NCBI RefSeq assembly: GCF_000002865.3
Contig: NW_001865072.1
Location: forward strand, 44,435-108,434
Direction: 5' to 3'
Length of the DNA stretch: 64,000 bases
Source: Monosiga brevicollis MX1
Lineage: Eukaryota; Opisthokonta; Choanoflagellata; Craspedida; Salpingoecidae
Below the pieces are notes generated by a model. The model had not been told where the DNA came from. It saw nothing but the letters and a program-made list of their open reading frames with translations, and searched no databases. The translations under genes were made by a program, and so were the position numbers. This document shows, in pieces, positions 1-11,700 of this stretch; the stretch's first letter is position 1; each line of letters begins with the position of its first letter.

Positions 1-3000
1 ACGCAAACACATTTGCAGCTCGCTAAAATTCTGAGAGCCGGAAACCGGGTCGATGCAGCGTTGCAGGGTTCCACGCAAGCTATCTTGAGGACAGCAGTTG
101 GCAAGTGTTGTCACAATTAGGCGATCTTCCGGTGCAATCTCCAATCCAAATGACGATGCTGTATTCTCTCCTTTGCGCAAAATTGCAAGAATGCGCCATT
201 TTGACACATGCTGGATGGGCGAACGCAGGACATCGAGAACCCATGCCCTCAGCTCAGGTTCCTCCCTCTTTGACGAAAAAAAGTCAAGAGAAAGCAGCAT
301 TGCAATTGTCTGAGTGTCACCAGCCTCGAATGCAATTTTGTCGTCCTTGCGCTGGCGAAACAGATCGAAAAAAAGGATGTCGTCCTTGGAAGTTTGGCTT
401 TGCGCGAGCCGTTCACACAGGTTTCTTGCAGGCTCTCCCCACCATTCCTCATACATAAGCGCCACAAACATGGCTTGTGCCAACGTTTCCTCTGCTTCAA
501 ATTCACTGCCAGAGCTCCCTTCGCAATCCTCAGAGCTGATCAAAACGCGGCCTGAATCTTCAAGCTTCTTGACTTTGAGACTTGCTCTTTCGCGGTTGTT
601 TGGCTTGCAAATGGTTTCCAACATTTGCACGGCCTCCAACGCGTGCCTGTGTTTGAGAACCTGAATGATGGGCTCCGGTACAACTTCACACCAGTCTGCA
701 AGTTGCTTGCAAATCTCCACTTTGTGCGAACTTGCGGTGGCCTGGATCCATGATTGGGAAGTGTCGCGATGCCACAAGAACCTGTCAGCTACAAGCAGAG
801 AATTGGGCCCAGTATGTTTGTCAAGAAAAAGCCAGGCTTCCTGGAAATTTGCAAATGTCTGAAGAACATCAATGTCTGTGCAGTCGTGCGGTAGCAGGGG
901 CACGATCTCCAAAACGTTACACGGAAACCGTGCCGTTCCATGTTCTGTTCGCTTTCCAGTCGAAGCAGAGGCTCGATTCACAAAGGAAGCATGGCGCTCG
1001 ATGAGAAAGCCATGCTGGCTTGCATTGACGTCAACTGTGGAGTAGGACACTTCACCAAAGCTTTCGCTGATTCGGGGGCTGGCGTGATGCGTGAGTCGAA
1101 GCAACGGCTCGACGAAAATAATGACATGGCCACCAGACAACCGCTCAACCCCAGGCTGCTCGACGGCAGTAGCAAAGCGCAAATCTTTGGATAAAACGGG
1201 GCATGGCGCAGCTTGAATCAGCAAGCCCTCTGTCGACTCCTTTGTTCCGGAACGCTTGGACGATGATTTTTCACGTGGGTCTTGCGTGCTCATGGCCGGC
1301 TGCCCGGCCGATGCTTGTAGGACGGAAAGGAAGCCACATTTATGATAAACTTGAATCTTGTTGTCTCTGGCCTTGGATACTAAATCATACGAAAGCGCTT
1401 GGCCAGATAGCTGGCGGGGCTTCATGCCCTTGGACTCTAAACTGACCACCAGTGGGTGGCATTGATTGAGTTGATGAAGTCGTTCCAACATGAGCGCAGT
1501 AAGCTCTTCCGCTTCTTTGAGCAATGGCCAGATGTTGTCAGCATAGAAGGCTTGCTCGTTCTCTTCAGGAGCCCGAGCGGCAATACTCAAAGAGTATTGA
1601 TGGAATGCATAGGCTAGACTGCCAGCAAGCCCAATCATCTGCACATCATCTAGCTGTTCCAAATAAGAAGGCGCAACCAAATGCTTGACAGCACAGGTAA
1701 GAAACTCATCTGCGTTGCTTTGATAGTTTTCGAAAGAGCAAGAAGAGAGAAAGGTAGGAGTCAAGGACGTTGCATCAGCCGCAGTTAGAATGTCTACGGT
1801 TGTGACATAGTTGGCCAAGCCAGTCCCAAAGAATTTGCGATGGGTTTCAGGTCGTAGCGAGGCGTCTAACAACGTCAACCAGGGCCAACCCCCTTGATTG
1901 ATATCCTGCTCTGGCTTTGACAGGATGGCATCGACTTTCTCGGGTTTCACTGGCCGATCCATGAGGATAGACAGGCAATCGTCAAAGCGGGGCCCATCTA
2001 AATTAGCGATGGCAGCTTTCCATTCCTCGCGCACCATGAACACCAGATCAAAACTTGCTTGATGGAACCAGGCCAGGACAAGCAACATTTTTGAAACTGT
2101 CGTGTTGAAAACGTATGTCGAGTCGTCGTCGCTAATGCTTGATTTCGAAAGCCAATGTAGGAAGAACTATCGCATCACCAGGAATAGTCAAGAATCACAT
2201 GAGCAGGCGAAAGGTTGCTTTCTCGGAAGTTGCATCATCCTTCGTAGGCGTACATACCAAACCACGGCAGAAGGTGCTGGCATTCAGGATTGCCAAGTCT
2301 GAAGCAAAGCCACGGTGCAAAGCGACATTTAGCGGCTGATTGCTAAGAAAGTGATCTACTTCGTCAATCGACTGCAGACTTGCCAAGTCTGTATCAAGCT
2401 GAGCTAGAACATCATCCAACCCGAGCTCATCGCTCAGTTTTAGCTGTGAAGCACCGTCACCAACAGGAACGGAACATCCCGGGAAAAGAGCAACACATTG
2501 GTTCTTTCCCACTTTGACAAGGATGCTGGCGGCTGGTGGGTTGCACAGCTCCAGCTTCTGATAGACCTGCGCACGGAACCCGGGATTTGCATAGTCCGGC
2601 GCAAACAGACTCAATGCCATCTGACCCGATGGCGATTCTGAGCCAACAAACTGATAGTTCAAACCTTGCAAGGTATTGAACGTCTCGAGGGTTTCGCGCA
2701 GCGCACGGTAATCCCCAATAAGCCATGACGCGGGTGCGCAGGCGCTGCCAGGGAAGAGACACCACACCAGGTCTGCCACCTTTATAGTATTAGAAGGTAA
2801 CCCTGATGCTCCTGCTGTGCACAGCAAAGCCTGGATGCCGTTCATGGCGTCGATTGCGTTCTGTTCCAGCTTGACTGACTTTGCGACCCACGACAGCAAT
2901 CTTGTAGTTCGTTGGGGATCATGACTCTGCTCAGCAAACGCCTTGGCTGCCAGCTGAATGACCAACGGGATCGAATTTTGGTCCTTCAAAAGAGAGCTCA

Positions 3001-6000
3001 AACAAGTCGGCTCATCCTTGACTAGCGACAAGCATGCCTCTGTGTCCTGATTGCTCAGCCAACATAAAACCGCGTCCCAATAGTGATTGGCTACTGCAAA
3101 TGGTTTTGCATTGCCAATTCGGCGGGCCATGACGCCAGCAGTCCACCATTGACGAGAAGGAAGGCTTGCTTCCTCCACAGCTGAAGCCGTTCCCATGGCT
3201 TTTAAGAGCTGGGCGCCTTCTACATGCGGTACCGACGGGCCAAGAGCCGTCTGTACCAATGCACCAGCAGAAGGATTCTCCCAATTTGCTTCGCAGGCGC
3301 GGAGCGATGCCCACATGAAAAGCCGGACAGCTGCTTTGTCGGACAGCTTCAAAAAGGTGCCTTCAAAGCTTATTTCCAAAAACGCATTCGCTGGCTGCGC
3401 ATTTTTAGAGGTGTATGCTAAGAAGAGACTGTTGGCTTGCAGCCAGTTCTGTGGTCTTGAATCGCAAGGCTCATTGCGCTCCAGTTGATCAATGAGCTGG
3501 TCAACGAATGCAACGCCAAGTTTGTCGGGTAATGGCACGCCGGGCTCCAAAAGTGCAGCTTGCAAAATGCCGCGACCACCGCTGACATCAATATCCTGTT
3601 CCGCGAGCAATGCTGCAACGTCAGCTGGCAGCTTGTCTGCGGGTGCCATGATTTTGATTAAGGCGACAGCCTCAGCAGATGTGAAGGGCAAAGCACTGGC
3701 GTCGCCTGCATTGCACAAGCGTCTCGCAATTAGCTTGACTGCAGCTAAACGTGAGACTAATTTATTTGGAATTGGTGCTAGCCCATCACCGTCGGTGTGC
3801 TTGTTGTACGTCGAGATCAAAAAGTCTAGACCTTTGAGCTGCCTGAGCAAAGCAGCAGTCGCTGTTGAGGTCAGCCAAGCACCTTCATCCTGCCGTGCCT
3901 CCGCAGTCAAGCTCAACAGCCTAGAGCTCTGAATAGCAAGCAGGTAGTAGGGTTTGATAGCCCCTGCCTCGAGCACAAGGCGCAGCTCCTGCGAGTCGTA
4001 TGCGAAAGACTCCCAGCGATGGCACAAGCTATTCCAATCGGTAGCCGTGTGACCTTGGACTGATAAAAACAGCTCGCCTTGCGCACTGTCTTCCTGGGCC
4101 GCAGCAGCAAAAAAATAACTTGCAGGGATTTGTTTTGCCGAACTGTAGCAGTACCACAAAGGAAGTACATTGTCGCTCAACACATTGCTCATGCAAAGCA
4201 TCGCAGACCGGTGGCTGTTCATGGCAAAATACCCCAGAAGTGGTTTCAGGTCAACTTCTTTGCCAAGTTTGAGGCAAGCGACGTGAGCAACGTACAAAGC
4301 CACTCGCACGTTTTGTGTGCAGAGAGGGGCAATGGGGCTTGCTCGTAGAAAAGCTTGATATGATAGATGCTGAAGAGCAGGTTCTTGCACAGTGATAAAA
4401 GAAGCCGCCAGAAGAAGCATAAACGGCTCTGAGGACTGCTGAAGGGTTTTGGCTGCTTTGTGCGGTGAGGTTGCCCAAAGCCATAGATACACTGAAACGT
4501 CGACTGCCACTTCCAGCTCAATGGAAGCGCTTAAAAGCGTACTTGCTCCTTCTAATAATACCTCATTCATTTGTTCAGACTGGGTCTCAGCCAGATTGTC
4601 AAGCGATGATATGCGTTGGCGGAGCAAAGCCTTGAGATCCGGGCTGAAAGTAAGGCCCTTGGCTCCAGGGCTAGAAATTTGCCCAAGCCGTGTACCGAGC
4701 TGGTGTGCCACAGCCCTGATGAGGTTACAGTGCGCATCTACCCCCAGGTCACATGAGGCATCCAACGCCCGTGAATACACCTCGTGAATTTTGATCGGCA
4801 CGCCATGTGGAAGAGCTAATGTGAAAAGACGAGGATCTAGCGTTGCTTGAGTCACCAAGAGGCATATTTTGAGCTGCAAATTGACAACCTCACGCAAGAG
4901 CTGTTCTCGTTGATGCCAGGAAATAAGCTCAAAGTTTTTGATCAAAACATGTTTAGGTGGTGAAATGCCGTTGAGAGCCTGGCGGAAATTTTCGAGCGCA
5001 GCTTGGTCTGTAGCAAGATCATAAACGTGAAAGACTGCGTGCGAAGCGGGCCATCTCGTCGGGAGTGATGTGTCAACCGCAAGTGCCACAATTTGAGTGC
5101 AGGTCACTTCCTCAAGAGTTGTGTCAAAGTATTGTTCTAGGCTTCGGGGAAACGATGCCGCAGCCGTCGCTTGCCCCTGCAAAGAATCTCCTTGCTGCTC
5201 TGCATGAAGTTTTACCATGGTTTCAAATTCCGTCGGGTGGGCTTTGAACAGGCCTTCCGCCATGGTAAAGAGCTTGGTCACAAGGCTCTCCGGCTGCTCA
5301 TCGAACGGAACAATTTGAGCGCCCGAGTCGGGAAGCAATCGACACCGCCTCACAAACGATGTTGAGGAACGATCCAATTGTTGCTGCAGGCGAGGCGTGT
5401 ACATTAGCAGAGACGTCGTATTTGGGGATTGGTTCAGAAGTTGTAGAAGCCGCTGCAAGTCTGCCAAGCCTACCCCGGCGTCGATCGAGAGGATGACTAG
5501 GCGGCGGTTGCGCCAGTACTGCGAAAGATGGTTATGCTGTAACTGAACAATTACACCATCCAAGTTCTCTTCATCAACAGCATAGGCCGACACAAACAGT
5601 GGGGCAAGGTCGCGTCGAATTCGGGCCAACTCTTCCAAATGAGCCTCTACTATCAGCCATATCTCTGGTTGAGCATCATTGAGACCACGATCCAGGCAGG
5701 CAATCATGTCCTGGTATGCAATCGAATAGCCCCGTGAGACAGAGCTTTGGATCCCAGATGCTTGCTTCAATGCGTCGCTTGGCAGTCTAGCCGAAGACCG
5801 CTCACATGCAGCATGATGTACTGCCGGAGAAACTTGCCAACGTAAATTCAGGGATCCAAATGTCGAATGCGGTCCTTCAACATCTTGATCAAGCAGTTGG
5901 GCGATCATGTCGTTGCTCAAGCTAATTGGATGCTTCTGCGCCTCTTGCTGGAGTGCCTCAAGCGCGTGGCGAAAGCCCTTGCTTGGTGGCTGTTTAAGCG

Positions 6001-7952
6001 CTCGGATTCTCACGCAAAGAGCAGTCATCTGAACGGGCCGACTTTCTGAAGTACCAGAAAAGGCATCTGGAGACATAGGCAAGATCACAGATGCATCAGC
6101 CAGCTGACACATTCGCATAGTTTGCGTATGTAGGTCGACCATCAAAGTTGCGGAGGCATGATGCCCATCAAGACAGGCAGCAGCTGAAGATGGCAGCTGA
6201 AGTGTATCGAAACGCTGCGCCCGTAGGACATCGAGAAGTTCATGCCACGCGTACGGGCGTAGCTCGGCATTGTAGTTGGCTCCTTGAGATTGCGCCCACC
6301 AAGCTCCCTGTTCCCGTTCGCGGCAAAATTCGTCTTCTGACACGAAGGCCAACACGCAAAGTTTGCGCGAAGGTCCGGCCAAGGACGCCTGGTTCCCCTT
6401 TTCACGCAAGGACAACCCGTGTTTCCAAGAAGCACCGTCCTTCTCATTACCATCATCAGTCTGATAAACAAGCACGAAGCACGCGCTTTGGAGAATCCCC
6501 AGCATTGCCACGTTGGCATCTTGCACGCTGGTCTTAAGAGCTTGGAACAGCTTGCTGGTTTCGCTCGTGTTCTGTGGCTCCACTGCCACGTTGATTCGGA
6601 TCGTCTGACGTCGCGTCTGGCCCACATCAATCTGATCAGCATCGACTAGTGTTTGCAAACAGGCAACTGGATTGGAAAGTAGTTGGTCCAGGCGTTTCAG
6701 CTCTGCAAAATCCTCCATTGCCGCTTGATATTCTTTCATTCGACGACGATTAACCTCGTCCGGATCTGCAAAATACTGCATGAGAAGCTTCGCTTCATCT
6801 GCTTTGTCTCGTGGATGGCCAAGAAGCTCAGCTAAAGAGCAGTTTGCAGGGTCAAAGGCCGAATTTGGCGACTCGCTTTCAGAGTCAAGGCCTTTGAAGC
6901 ATGCAAAGTGTTGTGAATGGATGTGCTGCATCTTGCCTTTTAACTTGCACTGTGCTTCTCGCCAATCTGCAAACATCAGACCCCGTGTTAATGAAGGCAC
7001 AAAGCACACCGTCGGCAGTGTATCAACGTGACGCTCTTGCGCGGGTTGGCGAGTGCTGACACTCAACTGACCTTGTGACTGGCGAGCAAAGGTTTTGCCC
7101 CACAGAGTGATGTCGCTCCAATCCAAATTTTCAAAGACGTGCTGCATTTCCTCATCCAGATTAAGCAGGGGACTTGTGCGAAGCTCTTTTACAGAGTGCT
7201 CGGTGTCCGAGGTTGACCCACTGCGCCTCGGGAGTCGACGATTACACAGTGATTCGAGCGCATGGAGCAATGACTCGACGTCCTCATCGCGCAAGGCAGA
7301 CTTGGCTGACAACAAACCAAAACAGTCAAGCTGAAGCAAGCGCACAATCTCGATCATATAGCCAGTGTCGGCGTCGGTTGTCAGCTGGTGCAAGGGAGCA
7401 TCTTTCCGACACCAAGCCTCAAAACGATTTTGGAAGTAAGACTCTTCCTTGAGAATCCAGCTCTCCAAGCAGTGCTCGGCCACAAAGGTAAAGCCTTCTT
7501 GGGCCGAGACCAGTGGTTGAAAGAGGGAGCGAAGATTCTTCACAGCAGACTTGCGCGCGTCTACGGTCGTCGTATCAGAGGCCTCGCATAGCGTCGCCAC
7601 GGAGCGCTGCCATCCGGGCTCATTCAGCTCCAGGGCAATTGTGGCCAAATGAGAAAGATTGATCTCCCATCGCAATTGGTCCGTCCCCAACTCCTCATTG
7701 AGAGTTGGATCCTCGAGCGGCGCAGTGAGCGAATTGTCAACAGGGGCCTCCGATTCAAGGATGCGGGTCCAGGCATTCTGATCCTCAATGGGAAGCTGGC
7801 TCACATGGAACGCGATGGAGCGGATATCCAACTCCGCACGGTCCAGTGGACCCTGCGATGCAAGGCGGAATCAGAGAGTGAATGAGCGATTCGCGAAAAT
7901 ACTGTGGATGAGTGATGCAGTAACGCACTTCGTTTGCAGCCGATTGCGCCAT
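1..7952 (-). CDS. Giant uncharacterised protein, 3' end beyond the window (at least 2595 aa)
   Basis: I do not recognise the family. The model has exons 7952-7929 (MAQSAANE), 7852-2258 (5595 nt without interruption) and 2166 to beyond position 1. Intron 1 (7853-7928) is GTGCGT...GCAG in phase 0. Intron 2 (2167-2257) is GTATGT...ATAG in phase 0 with a TTGACTA branch-like site. The frame read through intron 2 stops at 2195, but splicing opens 722 more codons to the window edge. The start ATG at 7952 gives MAQ; the long frame itself has no ATG near its 5' end and is preceded by a stop, so a small first exon is required. The protein looks mostly helical, with Leu/Ala-rich stretches; I found no P-loop, RING or membrane segment. 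It is divergently paired with the 4019-aa ATPase gene, which suggests shared control and perhaps a shared process. A RNF213-like or other giant scaffold is possible but not shown. Confidence 0.75.
2167..2257 (-). other. Intron 2 of the giant minus-strand gene
   Basis: The donor GTATGT begins at 2257, directly after a complete Leu codon. The acceptor ATAG ends at 2167. A TTGACTATTCC branch-like sequence lies about 20 nt before the acceptor. The flanking exons join in phase 0. Without this splice the gene would seem to end at 2195 and the coding region 1-2166 would be missed. Confidence 0.8.
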
Positions 7953-8770
7953 GACGGACTCTTGAAGGCGGGGTAGAATGATATTGATGCCGAAGCAGGA
8001 TGCGAAGAGTCAGCGATCAGATGCTTGCGCATCAAAAAGGCTTTGACGTGATTGACATGATTTCAGTCAAGTCAAGAAAGCAAAAAATCAAAAAAGAAAG
8101 ATCAAAAATGAATGATCGTTGAAGGAAATGGAGGTGGAGCTAGTGGTGGGTAGTGGAGCTAGTGGTGGAGCTACTAGTGGTGGAGCTAATGGAGCTACTA
8201 GTGGTGGTGGTAGTGGTGGTGGTAGTGGTGGGCTAGTGGAGCTTGGTGGTACATGTAGTGGTAGTGGTGGTGGTGGTGGTGGGGCGGTGGTGGTAGTGGG
8301 GCTAGTGGTGGTAGTGGACCAACGCTGGTGTTTGGTGCTAGTGGTGCTAGTGGTGCTAGTGGTGTTTGTGGTGCCAAGTGGTGCAAGGAGGGCAAGTGAG
8401 TGGCCAGTGGTGGGGTGCCAGTCAGTGACCGTGGTTGTCGGACTGGAAGGTTGAAATTTCGGACTCGCTTGGTCCGATCTCCTCCACGTGGCAAGCTTGT
8501 TCCCTTCTTATTCATTTCTTTGGTTTTGTTTTTTGTTTTTTGTTTTGGTTTGTTGGTTTTCTTGGAGAAGAAGACCTTTCACCATAAAAATTATTTGACG
8601 TGATCAACGATTGGAAGGTCTCTCTTTCATTTCTTTTTTTTCTCAAAAGAGAGCGGCCTCCAGTCCGCCGCGGGCTCATGAGAGCCGCCGCTCGCCCACC
8701 TCGCTGAGTCACTCAGCCAGCGCTCCATGGTCGGGCCACCACCCTCTTAGCTGGGCTATCCACGTCGATC
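7953..8770. promoter_or_regulatory. Bidirectional spacer between two giant head-to-head genes
   Basis: These 818 bp separate the ATG of the minus gene (7952) from the ATG of the plus gene (8771), so both promoters and 5' UTRs must lie here or overlap. The content is an A-rich stretch (8080-8110), a G/T-rich repeat (about 8126-8400), and T-rich tracts (8515-8560 and 8630-8640). I see no clear TATA box. No convincing ORF is present; the open frames here follow the repeat. Confidence 0.6.
8126..8400 (+). repeat. GGT/AGT/GCT-rich imperfect trinucleotide repeat
   Basis: The plus strand is a run of GGT, AGT, GGA and GCT triplets built around the unit AGTGGTGGAGCT, with very strong G over C asymmetry. 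It lies in the bidirectional spacer. It opens long frames in both directions (Gly/Ser/Val one way, Pro/His/Leu the other) that are best explained as repeat translation. G-quadruplex or R-loop potential is plausible from the GGTGGTGGTGG runs. Confidence 0.8.
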
Positions 8771-11700
8771 ATGGACGCGAATCGCCGCCACCGCCCCCGC
8801 CGAATGCAGCCACAGCCTCCGATCGAATCAAGTCAAGAGCTCAGGTGTGTCCGATCGCGTGTACGCTTTGGCTTCACTGGCTCAGGCTCATGCACCTATT
8901 GCTTGATGATGATCATTGTTAGTATTTTGAAATTCATCGACTTGCACGAAAATCAACCGGCAGTGAGGCGGCGGCTTGCTCAGTTGCTTCGCTTGAACGA
9001 AACGTATCAAGACAACGAAGAGTATCAAGACAACATCATCTTCGATGATGACCGACACCGCGAGCTAGCCAGGTTCGTGCCAGCTTCCCAACAACTCTCG
9101 CGCTCTCGTTGACAGTTAATCTCCTCACCATAGAATGATTTCTTTTCTAGACTCGACATCCTCAGTCATGTTGATCAGCAAGCATTCAAAGAGACGCAGA
9201 AGAGATTGCATCAACTTCTGCGTGAATGCCCTCTTTTTGAGCTCTTGGCTCGCTGCAATGATGACATGACAGAGCTACCTTCGGCAATCAATACCTCTCA
9301 CAACATTTGCCACACCACTCTGATTCAAGAATATCTGCTCGATCGCGAGCAATGGCTTCCTATTGCCCAGTCACTCTGCAAGTGGGTGCAGGAGCGCGTA
9401 GTTGCTGAGCCAACTTTAGCCGCGGCGCTTGGCGAGTCTGGCGCTCATAGCCAGAGCAAAGCCGTGGGTAAACGACTTTGGCAGCGCCATCTGCTCCCTG
9501 TGCGCTGGCGATGTTGCGCCCTTGCTCTTCAGCCAAACTGTCCGCCCTGTGTGTCCCAGCTGGCCTCGAAACAAGCTGATACGGGAGATGCGCTGCGCGA
9601 GCTCAAGCACATTGCTGGCCAGATGGAGCAAATTGCTAGTTGGCTTGAGGGACTGGCTTGGGTTGCCATCGCACATACCAAATCAAGAAGCAGCGACCAA
9701 CTCTTGCAAATATGGGACACTTTTCAGGAGATGTTGGTGCCAACCGCCGACGAAATTAACTTTGAATTTGCCCTCGCTGTGCTCTTCCAAAATCAACTAC
9801 CTGCCCTGTCAAACGCACTGCTGAGATCCAACGACTTGGTGAAGGATCTCAACACCCTGAAAAGCAACTTGAAGAAGCGCAACGACCGAAAGTTATCCTT
9901 GAAAAAGCCGTTGCAAAATGATCGAGCCAAAATCATCCTCCAGGTGGCTATGGTTCCGTTCCGCGAATTCTCGACCGACACTGACATGCGTGCCAATTTG
10001 GACTGCTACGACGGCACTCCACAAGATTTGAAAACAGTCAGTCTGACGATAAATCAACCCCTTTCCAGCAAGCCTGCGCGGCCCACGCGATCTGAAGCGT
10101 TGCTTCAGAGCAACATCATCTGCCGCATCGAAGGGCCAAGCGTTAAGATGGTCGGCGGCGATACTCTCCAAGTCATTCAATATGTACTGCCCTTGGATAT
10201 CCAGCTTTGCCTTGTCGACTGCGACCAGAGTTACTTTGCTGACTTTCGATCGCATCTCTTTGCCACCAATCCCAATGACCTCTGGCTTCTCCAAAGAAAC
10301 TCAAAGTTGACGGAGGATCCACAAGCCACGGACCTGGATACGTGGTACACCCCACAAAAGGCAATTGAAGACTGTGGCGCCTCTCGTCTTGTCTTCAAGA
10401 TCAACAATCAGACGTTTGAATACAACCGCAACACGCTGTGCTTTCTACCACTGGATGGCTCAGCATTTGACTCACACGAGTTTTTGCGCGTAGCACCCAC
10501 CCGTGCTCACTGCCAACTGAACGGCATAGTTCGTCCTGTGCTTGTTTTGGGCATGCAAGTCAACTGTGGGCGACGCCGAGCATCGAATTTGAGCGAGCTG
10601 GAACAGCTTAGGATTCAGCAAGACAAAATGATCGGCACTGGCAATTTGCAAACCATTTCTGTGGACGCTGAAGTACTGACGGTCGCCCTCTTTGCCTACT
10701 TTTATTGCTGGGACAAGCTTCCTCGAAACGGGTTTGATCGATTGCGTCATCATCCTCTCATTGCCGATTTCAACGCTCCAGCCATGCGACAAGCTTTGCA
10801 GCAGTTGACCAACAAGTCAGGCTTTGTGCTTGACAGCTCGTACTGGAATGAGCGACTCTGTCTGGAGGCCAACGCCAGAGCACAACCCGCCGAGCAAGTT
10901 TTGCGGCAACTCCTTTCCGAAGAGTCTCACTATGAGCTCAACTTAATTGCCGTGTTGAGCCCAAAGCTCTTCGATGAGGTCCAACGCCTTTGCTTGCAGG
11001 GCTCGGGAGGAGACCGGCACAGCATGTGGCGCCCCACAATCTTGCGCTTCAATGTGGATCGCAGCAATCTTGAAGCTGTCAAGCAAAAGCTGTTTGGCCT
11101 CGCCGCATCCTTTTTATTAACTATTGCGGTCGTGCAACTTTCTTCCCAGCTGGCGGCCAACGACATCTTGTGGCTGTTGGCCCCCTTTGCCTCCCCCGCT
11201 TGTTCGATTCGCTTCATTCTCCTTGACACATGCTTACACCTCGAGGAGCTCGAGACTTCAGACATTGGGCAATACCTATTTTACGGCGAGACCAGGCCTG
11301 AGACGAAAGCTCCACGGTTGACATTGCTGGGCGCCGAATCCCAGGTGGAGCAAGCCATGCTCAAAGCACCTGTTGTCACTGAGCCACTGTGTGAACAGGC
11401 GTGGTGCGACTTGAAAGACCAATGTGCCAAAGCTCGACAATGGATTCCTGAAGCCTTGGATGCCTTTGCCAACAAGCGCATGGTGTTTTTTGTGCATCCG
11501 GACCGAGACACGTGCATCAATGCTTCTCGTCAACTTTGCCAAGAGATGGAAAACAAAGAGCGAACCCGCCTCGAGACGTCCATGAGCACTTCGCGAGATA
11601 GTGAGGGTCACGAGTCAGATTCGAAGCCCATCTGCACGCTGCTCAAAGAGCTTAATGCCACCGCATCAGACTTTTTTCAGTCGGTTTCGGCCATCATTCG

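Noticed and set aside
8198-8515. His/Pro-rich minus-strand frame
   Set aside because: It is the complement of the GGT-rich repeat in the spacer; no conserved motif.
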